The position numbers and the translations under genes were made by a program. 64,000 bases of DNA from the NCBI GenBank assembly GCA_035264885.1, contig DATFPK010000019.1, positions 1 through 64,000 of the forward strand. Direction: 5' to 3'. This document shows positions 24,057 to 32,765 of the stretch, piece after piece. Origin of the DNA: DATFPK01 sp035264885 (GTDB lineage Bacteria; Actinomycetota; Thermoleophilia; Solirubrobacterales; 70-9). The notes beneath the pieces are model-generated. The model was given only the letters and a program-made list of their open reading frames with translations. It was not told where the DNA came from and did no database searches. The first letter of the stretch is position 1. Each line of letters opens with the position of its first letter.

Positions 24057-24749
24057 GTGAGCCGGGCGGCGCTGAGCGGAACGATCCTCCTGGCAGCCGC
24101 GGCGTCGTTCTCGCTGCTCGCCGGCCCGGCGGCGGCCGCCGACCGCGACTGCTCGGACTTCGACACCCAGCGCCAGGCTCAGAACTACTTCATCGCCAAG
24201 GGCGGCCCGGCCCGCGACCCCGACAACCTCGACGCGGACGGCGACGGGACGGCCTGCGAGTCGAATCCATGCCCCTGCAAATACGGAAACGGCGGTGGGG
24301 GCGGGCGGACTCAGAGGATCAGCGCCCGAATCCGGTCGGTGGTCGACGGCGACACCGTGCGGGTCCGCGCCTTCGGTGTTCGGCGCAGGCGCTACACGGT
24401 CCGGCTGATCGGGATCGACACGCCGGAGCGCTACGGGGGCCTCGAGTGCGGCGCCCGCCGGGCGTCGGCGGCGATGCGCCGGCGCGCGCCTCGAGGACTC
24501 AAGGTGCGCCTGGTGACCGACCCCACCCAGGACAGGTTCGACCGCTACGGGCGGCTCCTGGCCTACGTCGAGCGCCGCGGCGGCCGCGACCTCGGCCGGG
24601 CCCAGGTGGCCGTCGGCTGGGCGAAGGTCTACGTGTTCGAGCGACCGTTCCGGCGCACCCGCGGCTACCGGCGCGCAGCTCGGCGCGCCCGCAGCGCCGA
24701 CCGCGGCGTCTGGGGGCGCTGCGGCGGGGACTTCCACCAGCCGCTCTGA
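24057..24749 (+). CDS. Secreted thermonuclease with N-terminal Excalibur calcium-binding domain
   Basis: 230 aa. Signal peptide MSRAALSGTILLAAAASFSL ends near AAAADRDC. Residues about 28-68 form an Excalibur domain (DCSDFDTQRQAQNYF, then NLDADGDGTACES, the calcium loop). A Gly-rich hinge leads to a staphylococcal-nuclease domain (about 85-225) with VVDGDTVRVRAFG, VRLIGIDTPE and DRYGRLLAYV; the Arg/Glu/Arg active-site set is plausible from R in VRLIG, E of TPER and R of DRYGR. It would degrade extracellular DNA/RNA in a calcium-dependent way. The usual order in other bacteria is nuclease then Excalibur, so this order is reversed. Confidence 0.85.
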   Translation: MSRAALSGTILLAAAASFSLLAGPAAAADRDCSDFDTQRQAQNYFIAKGGPARDPDNLDADGDGTACESNPCPCKYGNGGGGGRTQRISARIRSVVDGDTVRVRAFGVRRRRYTVRLIGIDTPERYGGLECGARRASAAMRRRAPRGLKVRLVTDPTQDRFDRYGRLLAYVERRGGRDLGRAQVAVGWAKVYVFERPFRRTRGYRRAARRARSADRGVWGRCGGDFHQPL

Positions 24750-24755
24750 GGCCGC

Positions 24756-25160
24756 TCACGCCGGGTCGGGCCTGAAGAGCCACCGGGCGTCCCCGGTCGG
24801 CTCGGCGTAGACGTGGACCTTGATGATCCGGTCCCCTTCGAGCTCCCACAGCCAGGCATTGGGCGTATCGATTCGGGCGTTGCCGCGGCGCGCCCGGACC
24901 CGGCCGAAGACGAGGACGTTGCCGTCCTTCGTCTCGGTGAACTCCTGGGGCAGTAGCTCGATCTCGTCCCAGACGCGCTCGACGTCCTGGAGGTAGTTGC
25001 CGAGTGCGCCGATCCCGCGGTAGGGCCCCTCGCGTCCGGCCATCACGCCCGTGACGCTGGCGATCTCGATGTCCGGATGGGACATCGCGGTCAGATCGTC
25101 CAGGTCGCGCTTGCGGAAAGCGTCGTACGCGCGCTCGACGATCCTCACGTGGTCGGCCAC
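24756..25160 (-). CDS. NTF2/SnoaL-like protein
   Basis: 134 aa alpha-plus-beta barrel of the NTF2-like group. It opens MADHVRIVERAYDAFRKRDL, has DIEIASVTGVMAGREGPYRG, and ends in strands WLWELEGDRIIKVHVYAE. These domains bind small hydrophobic ligands or act as isomerases or hydratases, and many have no known activity. GTG 25160 is 20 bp downstream of the cupin gene stop, so an operon with the cupin is likely. Confidence 0.75.
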   Translation of the reverse strand: MADHVRIVERAYDAFRKRDLDDLTAMSHPDIEIASVTGVMAGREGPYRGIGALGNYLQDVERVWDEIELLPQEFTETKDGNVLVFGRVRARRGNARIDTPNAWLWELEGDRIIKVHVYAEPTGDARWLFRPDPA

Positions 25161-25180
25161 GACGTGAGTGTCTCAGCCGC

Positions 25181-25720
25181 TCACCACGGCAGGCCGATCG
25201 ATCCCGGCACCGGCTTCGGATGACCGGCATAGGCGACCGCGGGGTCCGGCGTCTCCTCCGAGGCGGCGGCGCCGTGGCGCACCGCCGCCTCGTCCCGCGG
25301 GTAGAGGATCTCCTCGTCGGGATCCACGGTGCCAACCATCAGGATCGAGGAGGGGCGCTCGCCGGCGCCGAGGGCCACATGGGCCGCTCCCGGGGGGAAG
25401 TGGACGAAGTCGCCCTTCCGCAGCGCCCGCTCCTCGCCCTCGACGATCAGGAGGCACTCGCCGGAGAGGACCAGGAACGCCTCCTGGTTGCTCTCGCGGT
25501 GGTAGAGGCTGTTCGGCTGCCCCGGCTGCAGGACCCGGACGTTGATCGCGAACTCGGGGAAGCGCGCGTCACCCTCGCCCATGAACCGGACCGACGCGCC
25601 GAACGACTCGCTCTCGCTGCCGCGGGCGTCGGCGACGTTGAGGACGAACCACCCGGGGCCGTCGGGCACCAGGCCGCCTTCTTCGCGGCGCAGCCGCGCC
25701 TCCTCGATCACTGACCACAT
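25181..25720 (-). CDS. Cupin-domain protein
   Basis: 179 aa from ATG 25720, which has GGAAGAG seven bases before it. The cupin motifs are NSLYHRESNQEAFLVLSGE (motif 1, His/Glu ligands) and GDFVHFPPGAAHVALG (motif 2). A single small barrel with ~50 extra residues at the N-terminus suggests a metal-binding regulator or dioxygenase-like enzyme. No substrate can be named. It is divergent from a gene with a perfect LexA box 50 bp away, so it might share that control. Confidence 0.78.
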   Translation of the reverse strand: MWSVIEEARLRREEGGLVPDGPGWFVLNVADARGSESESFGASVRFMGEGDARFPEFAINVRVLQPGQPNSLYHRESNQEAFLVLSGECLLIVEGEERALRKGDFVHFPPGAAHVALGAGERPSSILMVGTVDPDEEILYPRDEAAVRHGAAASEETPDPAVAYAGHPKPVPGSIGLPW

Positions 25721-25770
25721 CTCTTCCTCCGCACGGTTGGGGGACGGTTCTGCGCCGACCCTAGCGTATG

Positions 25771-25784
25771 CGAACATATGTTCG
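25771..25784. promoter_or_regulatory. Perfect LexA (SOS) box
   Basis: CGAACATATGTTCG is a perfect 14-bp palindrome and matches the Gram-positive/actinobacterial LexA consensus CGAAC-N4-GTTCG exactly. It overlaps the start codon at 25778 of a small unknown gene and lies 51 bp before the divergent cupin start. Confidence 0.75.
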
Positions 25785-26137
25785 TGACCTCGCAGGGCTC
25801 GCCGACCGCTCGCTTCCGGCGGGCCCTGGCGACCGGGAACGCGACCTTGGTCCTGGAGGCGGCGGCAGAGCTGCCGCGGGTGGCCTTGGAGGACGCGCTG
25901 GCGATCTGCATGGTCCTGGCGCGCGAGCGCGATCCGCGATACCCGCAGGCGGCCGGCCGCTGGCTCGGCCGCCTGGTGCTGGAGCGCGGGCTGACACTCG
26001 AGCACGGCCTGCGGGCGGCGGTGGCGCTGGTCGAGCTGGGACGCTCGCCGCGGGAGGCGGATCCGAGGACGACGCTCGCGGCCCTGGCGACGGCCAGGGC
26101 TCCGCAGCGCCCGCCCGCGCGCGACGGGTCTACATAA
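25778..26137 (+). CDS. Putative SOS-controlled helical protein of unknown function
   Basis: 119 aa from ATG 25778; GTG 25784 is an equally possible start and both lie at the LexA box. The sequence is a set of short helices (TARFRRALATGNATLVLEAA, LEDALAICMVLARERD, AAGRWLGRLVLERGLTLEHG), giving a HEAT-repeat-like or helical-bundle look. No catalytic motif is seen. The overlap of operator and start predicts tight repression, with a leaderless or very short-leader transcript from TAGCGT at 25762-25767. Actinobacteria contain similar unnamed proteins, but I do not know a function. Confidence 0.65.
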   Translation: MFVTSQGSPTARFRRALATGNATLVLEAAAELPRVALEDALAICMVLARERDPRYPQAAGRWLGRLVLERGLTLEHGLRAAVALVELGRSPREADPRTTLAALATARAPQRPPARDGST

Positions 26138-26201
26138 GCTCCGTTATCGAGCGTTGACCGTGCGGAGAGGCCGCCGTGGCGACGGACCCCCCTTGGCGCT
26201 C

Positions 26202-26597
26202 CTAGATCTTGCCGAGGGCGTCGGCCGCCATCGCGGTGTCGGTCAGCGCCTGGACCTCGGTCACCTGACCGTCGCTGAAGCGCCAGACGTGGACCCAGGG
26301 CAGCTTCACGTCCTTGCCGGTGTCCTTGCCCTTTGCCTCGCTGTGGCTGAGGACGACCACCGTGTCCCCCTGCTCGATGAACTCGTCCGCGGTGATCGAA
26401 AACGACTCCCAGTAGTTGCCGAGCTCGGCGAACAGCTGCTTGACGTTGTCCTTGCCCTCGGTCACGCCGTTGTTCGGCACCTGCGGGGCCTCGGGGTTCT
26501 CCCAGCGGACGTCGTCGGCGAAGTTGGCCGTGGCGCCGTCGAGGTCGCCTCGGCCGAAGGCCTCGTAGCCCTCCTTCAGGGTGTCGGCGTTGGACAT
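26202..26597 (-). CDS. SnoaL-like/ketosteroid-isomerase-fold protein
   Basis: 131 aa. Typical start MSNADTLKEGYEAFGRGDLD, then DDVRWENPEAPQVPNNGV, then strands GDTVVVLSHSEAKGK and LPWVHVWRFSDGQVTEVQAL. The fold supports isomerase or hydrolase chemistry, but most actinobacterial members are uncharacterised. ATG 26597 is preceded by GGAAAGGAGAGGAC, a strong ribosome-binding site. It is a different gene from the NTF2-like one at 24756-25160, with low visible similarity. Confidence 0.78.
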   Translation of the reverse strand: MSNADTLKEGYEAFGRGDLDGATANFADDVRWENPEAPQVPNNGVTEGKDNVKQLFAELGNYWESFSITADEFIEQGDTVVVLSHSEAKGKDTGKDVKLPWVHVWRFSDGQVTEVQALTDTAMAADALGKI

Positions 26598-26761
26598 GTC
26601 CTCTCCTTTCCTCGCTTGCTCCGCATGGCTGCAGCTGTTTCACCCTAAGCCACGGGCACGGACCCGCGCAAGCGTCCAGGTCTGCGGCTTTCTACGGATG
26701 CCCGTCCGCAGGCACCCGCGTTAGCTTGGAAACTGGTCATCCCTCGAAGGCAAGGAGAGCC

Positions 26762-28972
26762 TTGGACCGCAGTCGCAACCTCGCCGCCCGCGCCGCCCAC
26801 TGGAGCGCCAACCACCGCAAGGTGGCGATCTGGGGCTGGCTCGCGTTCGTCGTCGTCGCCGTCTTCCTCGGCAACGCCGTCGGCCAGCAGGTCATCCACG
26901 GGGCAGACCAGTTCTCCGGCGAGTCCGGCGACGCGGAGCAGGCGCTCTACGCCAACGGCCTGCGTCCGAACGACGAGCACATCCTGGTCCAGTCCGAGAC
27001 GCTGACCATCGCCGACCCCGAATTCCAGAGCGCGATCAACGATTCGATCGCGAAGCTCGAGAAGACCGACGACGTCGTCGAGATCCAGTCGCCGCTCGGC
27101 GGCGGCGCAGCGGTCACCGAGGATCAGCACTCCGCCCTCGTCAACTTCGAGATCACCGGCGACACGCTCGAGGCGGCGGATCGCGTCGACCCCTCGATAG
27201 CCGTCGTCGACGAGGTCGCTGCCGACCATCCCGATCTCACGGTCGAGCAGTACGGGGCCGCCAGCACCCAGAAGGAGCTGAACGAGATCTTCTCGGAGGA
27301 CCTCCTCCAGGCGGAGACCCTGTCGCTGCCGATCACGCTGCTGATCCTGATCGTCGCCTTCGGGTCGATCGTCGCCGCGCTGGTACCCCTCTCGATCGGG
27401 ATCACGGCGGTGGCCGCCGCCTCGGCGCTGGTCGCGATCCCGAGCCACCTCTCCCCGGTGGACAGCAACCTCTCCTCGGTGATCCTGCTGGTCGGCCTCG
27501 CGGTGGGGGTCGACTACTCGCTCTTCTACCTGCGGCGCGAGCGCGAGGAACGCGACCGCGGGCATGACGCCCGCTCGGCGCTCGACATCGCCGCGGCCAC
27601 GTCCGGGCGGGCGGTCCTGATCTCCGGGCTCACCGTGATCGCCGCCATGGCCGGCATGTTCTTCACCGGCGACAAGACCTTCGTCTCGTTCGCACAGGGG
27701 ACGATCCTCGTCGTCGCGATCGCGATGTTCGCCTCGGTCACCGTCCTGCCCGCGATCCTGGCCTGGCTCGGGGAACGGGTCGAGAAGGGCCGGATCCCCT
27801 TCCTGTCGCGGCGGGGCACCGGCGAGTCCCGCTTCTGGTCCGCGGTCATTGCTCGGGTGATGCGCAGGCCCTGGCTCTCGATCGTCCTCGCCGGCGGCTT
27901 CCTGGTCGCCCTGTCGATCCCGGCCCTCAACATGAAGATCGTCCAGAGCGGCCCCGACGACCTGCCGCAGGACCTCGCGGTCATCCAGACCTACAACGAC
28001 GTCCGCGACGCGTTCCCGACCGAGGCGGTCGCGGTCGACGTCGTCGTCCAGGGCGCCGACGTGCGTGACCCGGCGACTTCGGCCGGCATCTCCCAACTCC
28101 GTCAGCAGGCCGAGACGATGCCGCATGTGCTGCCCGGCTCCGAGGTCACCTACAGCGACGACGACACGGTCGCCCTCGTCACGATCCCTACCGAGGGCAG
28201 CAGCAACGACGAGGTGGCCACCTCGGCGATGAACGAAATCCGCGAGACGGTCATCCCGGCGACGCTCGGAGGCGTCGAGGGCGTCTCCGTGAATGTCAGC
28301 GGCGACGCGGCGGGAGCCCAGGACTTCCGCGACCTCGTCTCCGACCGGCTGCCGCTGATTTTCATGTTCGTCTTCGCGCTCGCGTTCGTCCTGCTGCTGT
28401 TCACGTTCCGCTCGATCGTGATCCCGATCAAGGCGATCATCCTCAACCTGCTGTCGGTGGGAGCCGCATACGGCGTGCTCGTGCTGATCTTCCAGGACGG
28501 CCATGGCGAGGGCGTGCTCGACTTCACATCAAACGGCGGCGTCACGTCATGGCTGCCGCTGTTCCTGTTCGTCCTTCTCTTCGGTCTCTCGATGGACTAC
28601 CACGTGTTCATCCTGTCGCGGGTCCGCGAGGCCTACGACAGTGGCATGACGACTGCCGAGGCCGTGCGCCACGGGATCACGACCACCGCCGGGACGGTGA
28701 CGAGCGCCGCCCTCGTGATGGTCTTCGTCTTCCTCGTCTTCGCGACGCTCCAGTTCATCGACTTCAAGCAGATGGGGATCGGGCTCGCGACCGCAGTGTT
28801 CATCGACGCGACGATCATCCGCGGCGTCCTCCTGCCGGCGTCGATGAAGGTGCTGGACGACTGGAACTGGTACCTGCCGAGCTGGCTCGAGTGGATCCCG
28901 CACATCGGCGGCGAGCCGCCCTCGACTCCGCCGCCGGCGGCCAAGCCCGCGGCGCCCGCCGCCCGCGCCTAG
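26762..28972 (+). CDS. MMPL/RND-family transporter
   Basis: 736 aa from TTG 26762, which has AAGGAG four bases before it; a TTG at 26726 would add 12 residues without a ribosome-binding site. Two symmetric halves each have one membrane helix, a large outer domain and five helices. Signature segments are LVGLAVGVDYSLFYLRRERE in the first half and LLFGLSMDYHVFILSRVREA in the second. Mycobacterial MMPL proteins export lipids and siderophores; the cargo here is unknown. The stop overlaps the zur gene stop by 4 bp. No adaptor gene is adjacent. Confidence 0.9.
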   Translation: MDRSRNLAARAAHWSANHRKVAIWGWLAFVVVAVFLGNAVGQQVIHGADQFSGESGDAEQALYANGLRPNDEHILVQSETLTIADPEFQSAINDSIAKLEKTDDVVEIQSPLGGGAAVTEDQHSALVNFEITGDTLEAADRVDPSIAVVDEVAADHPDLTVEQYGAASTQKELNEIFSEDLLQAETLSLPITLLILIVAFGSIVAALVPLSIGITAVAAASALVAIPSHLSPVDSNLSSVILLVGLAVGVDYSLFYLRREREERDRGHDARSALDIAAATSGRAVLISGLTVIAAMAGMFFTGDKTFVSFAQGTILVVAIAMFASVTVLPAILAWLGERVEKGRIPFLSRRGTGESRFWSAVIARVMRRPWLSIVLAGGFLVALSIPALNMKIVQSGPDDLPQDLAVIQTYNDVRDAFPTEAVAVDVVVQGADVRDPATSAGISQLRQQAETMPHVLPGSEVTYSDDDTVALVTIPTEGSSNDEVATSAMNEIRETVIPATLGGVEGVSVNVSGDAAGAQDFRDLVSDRLPLIFMFVFALAFVLLLFTFRSIVIPIKAIILNLLSVGAAYGVLVLIFQDGHGEGVLDFTSNGGVTSWLPLFLFVLLFGLSMDYHVFILSRVREAYDSGMTTAEAVRHGITTTAGTVTSAALVMVFVFLVFATLQFIDFKQMGIGLATAVFIDATIIRGVLLPASMKVLDDWNWYLPSWLEWIPHIGGEPPSTPPPAAKPAAPAARA

Positions 28973-29412
28973 GAGCGCAGCTTCGAGCAGGGGCCGCAGC
29001 GGCCCCTCAGCGTCACCTCGTGGCCACGGACGTCGAAGCCCGACTCCGACGCCACGGCATCGATCGCCCTCTCGAGGCGGCTGTCCTCGAACGGCACGAC
29101 CTTGCCACAGCGGCTGCAGACGATGTGATGGTGGTGCTCGCCGCCGGGGTCGATCCGCTCGTATCCCTTGGCGTCGCGACCAACGTCGAGGCTCTGGACG
29201 AGGTGGAGCTGCTCGAGCTGCTCGAGGGCCCTGTAGACGCTGGCCCGCCCGACGCCCGGCAGGCCCTGGTCGATCTCCAGCGCGGTCAGCGCGCAGTCCT
29301 GGCGACCGAGGAACTCGACTACCTGCCGCCGGGCCCCGCCGCTCCTGTAGCCGGCCCCCTGGAGCGCCGACATCGCGTGGTCCGGCCATGAGGTGTGCGC
29401 CGGCTGGGCCAT
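28969..29412 (-). CDS. zur: Fur-family zinc uptake regulator
   Basis: 147 aa. Winged helix: RRQVVEFLGRQDCALTALEI, then GVGRASVYRALEQLEQLHLV. The Fur metal region is GGEHHHHIVCSRCGKVVPF with the C-terminal pair CGPC, so structural zinc Cys residues are complete. It is the last gene of the zinc-uptake operon, which favours Zur over Fur. A dyad over the operon promoter (32766-32782) is the likely operator, giving autoregulation. Confidence 0.85.
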   Translation of the reverse strand: MAQPAHTSWPDHAMSALQGAGYRSGGARRQVVEFLGRQDCALTALEIDQGLPGVGRASVYRALEQLEQLHLVQSLDVGRDAKGYERIDPGGEHHHHIVCSRCGKVVPFEDSRLERAIDAVASESGFDVRGHEVTLRGRCGPCSKLRS

Positions 29413-29413
29413 C

Positions 29414-30250
29414 TCAGCGATCGTAGCTCCCGGTTCTCAGGCGCCCCTGGAGGCCCGATCCGACCGCGGCGGAGAGATAGAGCCCGACGACGCACAGCGC
29501 GATCGACGCCGAGGCGGCGGTGTCGGCGTAGTAGGAGAGGTAGATCCCCCCCGCCCCCGCGATCGCCGCGGCCCCCGTGGCGAGCGCCATCATCGGCACC
29601 AGCCTGTCGGTCAGCAGGCGCGCCGTCGCCGCCGGTCCGACGAGGACCGCGACCGCCAGCAGGTTGCCGAGTCCCTCGACGGCGACCAGGATCGCGAGCC
29701 CGAGGAGCCCCAGCAGTGCGGCATCGACGGGAAGGACGCGCAGGCCGAGTGATCTCGCCGCGCCGCGGTCGAAGCCGATCGCCTGGAGGCGAGGATGGAG
29801 AACCCAGAGGACGGCGAGGATTACCGCCGTCAGGCCGGTGCCGGCCAGAAGATCCACAGTCGAGACCCCGAGGATGCTCCCGAAGAGGAGGTTGGCGACC
29901 CCGGGCGGCGAGTCGGGGGACAGCGCCAGCAGCACCCCGGCGCCGAAGACCGTGGTCACGACGATCGCGACCGCCGCGTCGGCGTCCGTCTCCGGCATCC
30001 GCGAGGCCAAGGCGACGCCGGCCACCGCGACGGCGAGGCCGGCGGCTCCACCGAGCAGCAGCGGGATCCCGGTCAGTGCCGCGAGGACGAGGCCGGGGAA
30101 CATCCCGTGCGCCAGCGACTCCGCCGCGTACGCCAGGCGATACAGCACGATCCAGCAGCCGAGCGCGCCGCCGGCGGCGGCCAGAATCACCACCTCGAGC
30201 AGCGCCCGCGCCGAGGAGCCGTGGGCCAGCGGGTCGAGCAGGGGGGTCAC
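29414..30250 (-). CDS. znuB: Metal ABC transporter permease (ZnuB family)
   Basis: 278 aa with about eight membrane helices. Family features are ALGCWIVLYRLAYAAESLAH at the first helices and the cytoplasmic EAA-like loop ARSLGLRVLPVDAALLGLLG that touches the ATPase. Its GTG overlaps the ATPase stop as GTGA (30247-30250). It is the second permease of the operon; the first is fused to the binding protein (31014-32747). The two could form a heterodimeric pore. Confidence 0.87.
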   Translation of the reverse strand: MTPLLDPLAHGSSARALLEVVILAAAGGALGCWIVLYRLAYAAESLAHGMFPGLVLAALTGIPLLLGGAAGLAVAVAGVALASRMPETDADAAVAIVVTTVFGAGVLLALSPDSPPGVANLLFGSILGVSTVDLLAGTGLTAVILAVLWVLHPRLQAIGFDRGAARSLGLRVLPVDAALLGLLGLAILVAVEGLGNLLAVAVLVGPAATARLLTDRLVPMMALATGAAAIAGAGGIYLSYYADTAASASIALCVVGLYLSAAVGSGLQGRLRTGSYDR

Positions 30251-31017
30251 GCCGGCCCTCTGTCCGCGCCATGGTCGTGGTGGTCGTGGTGATGCGGCGG
30301 CAGAATGCCCCTCCCCTCCCCCGGGATCTCGATGATCTGCCCCCCGTAGGTGGCCTCGAGCACCTCCCGGCTCAGGACCTGCTCCGGCGGCCCGAAGGCG
30401 AGCTGGCGCCGGTTGATGCAGAGGACGGCGTCCCAGCGCCTGGCCTGCGAGACGTCGTGGGTGGCGATCACCACCGCGTTGCCGCCCGCTGCGAGGTCGT
30501 CGATCAGCGACTCGAGGCGATCGGAGCTCGGCGAGTCGAGGCCGCTGAAGGGCTCATCCAGGAGCAGGAGGCGAGCGTCGGCGACAAGGGCGCGGGCGAT
30601 CAGCACCCGCTGGCGCTGCCCGCCCGACAGGGCACCGAACCTCTCGCGTGCATGCCCGTCCAGCCCGACCCGTTCGAGCGCCGCCCGCGCCGCCTCCCGC
30701 TGCGCCCGGCCGGGCCGCTGCCACCAGGCGAGGCGCGGCAGCGACCCCATCAACGCGACGTCGAGCGCCGAGACCGGATAGTCGAGGCGCGAATGGTCGG
30801 TCTGGGGCACCGTCGAGATCGGCGCATCGACCGAAAGCGTTCCCTCCGCAGCGCGGAGGTGACCGAGGAGCGCCCTGAACAGGGTCGTCTTGCCGCCCCC
30901 ATTGGGCCCGAGCAGCCCGATCCGGGAGCCGGCGTCGAAGCGGAAGCCAACCCCGTGGATCGCGGGCGTGCCGTCATAGCCCGCCGCCAGCCCGTCCGCT
31001 CTGGCGAGCACGGTCAC
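30247..31017 (-). CDS. znuC: Metal ABC transporter ATPase (ZnuC family)
   Basis: 256 aa from GTG 31017, chosen because it overlaps the preceding stop as GTGA. ABC motifs: Walker A GLLGPNGGGKTTLFRALLG, Q-loop STVPQTDHS, signature LSGGQRQRVLIARAL, Walker B RLLLLDEPFSGLDSP and H-loop ATHDVSQ. The C-terminal PHHHDHHDHGADRG is a His-rich tail, typical of zinc-handling proteins and possibly a metal sensor. It powers the permease pair in this operon. Confidence 0.92.
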   Translation of the reverse strand: MTVLARADGLAAGYDGTPAIHGVGFRFDAGSRIGLLGPNGGGKTTLFRALLGHLRAAEGTLSVDAPISTVPQTDHSRLDYPVSALDVALMGSLPRLAWWQRPGRAQREAARAALERVGLDGHARERFGALSGGQRQRVLIARALVADARLLLLDEPFSGLDSPSSDRLESLIDDLAAGGNAVVIATHDVSQARRWDAVLCINRRQLAFGPPEQVLSREVLEATYGGQIIEIPGEGRGILPPHHHDHHDHGADRGPA

Positions 31018-32747
31018 CGAGCGTCCTCCGCCAGGCGGCACCGGAGCCGGCCCCCCGTCAGCCCGCGGACGATGGCGTCCGTGTTCTCGGCCTCCATGCC
31101 CAGATAGGTTCCGGCGGGGTCGTCCTCCGGCGCGAGCGTATCCGTGTGCAGCTCCTCCCCCACCTCGGCGCCGCCGTCGGCGGCAACGGCATCGACCAGG
31201 TCGTGCGGGACGCCGCTCTCGGGGAAGACGGCTTCGATGCCGTCGCGCTCGATGAGGTCGGCCAGGTCGGCCAGCTCGCCGGCGGAGGGTTGGGCCTCCT
31301 CGTTCAGCGCCGGGGACAGGGATCCGGCCACCTGAAGGCCATACCGGTTCGCGTAGTAGCCGAGGGCGCCGTGCTGCGCCACGAGCTCACGGCTGGCGGC
31401 TGGGATGCGGGCCACGCAGCGCGCCACGTCCCGGTCGACGCGGCGGATCCTCCCGAGGTAGGCGGCGGCGCGCCGGCGGAGCTCGGGACCCGTCCGCGGC
31501 TCGGCCGCGGCCAGCGCGCCCTCGATCTCAGCGACCGCAGCGGCGGCGTTGCGCGGGTCATGCCACCAATGCGGATCCGTCTCACCCTGGTCGTGGCCGT
31601 GCCCATCGAGCGGGACGCGCAGGTTGCGGTCGAGGCTGACCACGATCGCCTCGCTGCCGCTGCCGTCGACGAGTGTGCCGGTCCAGTCGTCGATGTCGCC
31701 GCCGCTGCGGAAGATGATCTCGGCCTCGGCCGTGGCGCTCACGTCCGAGGGCCGTGGCTCGTACTCGTGCGGGTCGGTGCCCGGCTCGACGACCTGCTCG
31801 ACGTCGACCCCGGGCCCAGCGACATTGCGGACGAGGTCCGCGACCTCCGGCGTGGTGGCGACGACGCCGAGCCGGTCCCGTCCCACGGCCACCGGACCGC
31901 AGCCGGCCAATGCCAGCCCGCCCAGGACCACGGCCGCAAGCGCCGCCTGGCGGGCACCGAGCGAGCGTGAGACCGCCACCCCCGCGAAGACCAGGCCGGA
32001 TAGGACGGCGATCGCCGCCCCGGGCGGCGCGTCGGTCTCGATCGCCAGCCAGATCCCGAGGATCCCTTCGACGGCGGCGAGGGCCGTGGCGCCCAGCTGA
32101 AGGGCCGGCAGGCTGCTCGTGAGGAGGCGCACCGTGGCGGCGGGGACCACGAGGATCGCGGTCACCAGCAGCGCGCCGACGGTGGTGAGCGCGGCGGTGG
32201 CCGCCAATGCGACCGCCGCCAGCAGCAGGCCCTCGAGCCACGCCGTACCGGCGCCCAGCGCCGTCGCCGTCGCCGGGTCGAACCCGCGCGCCAGCCAGCG
32301 CGGTCCCGCGAACGCGGCAGTGGCGAGCGCCAGTCCGGCGGCGCCTCCGGCGAGCCACAGGTCTCCGGTGTCGATCAGCAACAGAGAGCCGAACAGCAGC
32401 GTCTCGACGTTCGGCCCCGAGGCGAAGATGTCGCTCGCAAGGATCACCCCTGCGGCGAGGCATCCCACCAGGACCAGGGCGGTGACGCTGTCGGCTCCCG
32501 TCCGGTGTGAGCGTCCGACCGCCGCCGAGGCAACGACGAAAGCCAGGGCCGCCCCGAACCCCCCCAGGGCAGCCGCGAACCCCAGTCCCTCGGCGAGCAC
32601 CAGCCCGGGGAAAGTCGCGGTCCCCACCGCGTGCACGAAGAAGGCCAGGCCGCGGAGGACGATGAAGCTGCCGAGCAGTCCGGAGACGACCGACAGCAGC
32701 AGGACCGCGGCGATCCCCGCCTGGACGTAGGGAAGCTCGATCGGCAC
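31014..32747 (-). CDS. Fused zinc ABC permease and ZnuA-type substrate-binding protein
   Basis: 577 aa, one open frame with no stop between domains. Residues 1 to about 265 are a ZnuB-type permease (SGLLGSFIVLRGLAFFVHAV and about eight helices). A further helix ending LGGLALAGCGPVAV (about 270-288) has a lipobox-like sequence, then a complete ZnuA-like domain follows to the end. Zinc-ligand candidates are H in GTDPHEYEPRPSD, the His/Asp-rich loop DGHGHDQGETDPHWWHD and H in AQHGALGYY. The binding protein is thus tethered to its permease. First gene of the operon; TAAGGT lies six bases before GTG 32747 and a dyad covers the -35. Confidence 0.82.
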   Translation of the reverse strand: MPIELPYVQAGIAAVLLLSVVSGLLGSFIVLRGLAFFVHAVGTATFPGLVLAEGLGFAAALGGFGAALAFVVASAAVGRSHRTGADSVTALVLVGCLAAGVILASDIFASGPNVETLLFGSLLLIDTGDLWLAGGAAGLALATAAFAGPRWLARGFDPATATALGAGTAWLEGLLLAAVALAATAALTTVGALLVTAILVVPAATVRLLTSSLPALQLGATALAAVEGILGIWLAIETDAPPGAAIAVLSGLVFAGVAVSRSLGARQAALAAVVLGGLALAGCGPVAVGRDRLGVVATTPEVADLVRNVAGPGVDVEQVVEPGTDPHEYEPRPSDVSATAEAEIIFRSGGDIDDWTGTLVDGSGSEAIVVSLDRNLRVPLDGHGHDQGETDPHWWHDPRNAAAAVAEIEGALAAAEPRTGPELRRRAAAYLGRIRRVDRDVARCVARIPAASRELVAQHGALGYYANRYGLQVAGSLSPALNEEAQPSAGELADLADLIERDGIEAVFPESGVPHDLVDAVAADGGAEVGEELHTDTLAPEDDPAGTYLGMEAENTDAIVRGLTGGRLRCRLAEDAR

Positions 32748-32753
32748 CTAGCG

Positions 32754-32759
32754 ACCTTA
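32754..32759 (-). promoter_or_regulatory. -10 element TAAGGT of the zinc operon, leaderless
   Basis: TAAGGT on the minus strand lies six bases before GTG 32747. It is downstream of the dyad at 32766-32782, so a bound repressor would cover the spacer and -35. Confidence 0.5.
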
Positions 32760-32765
32760 GCAAGA

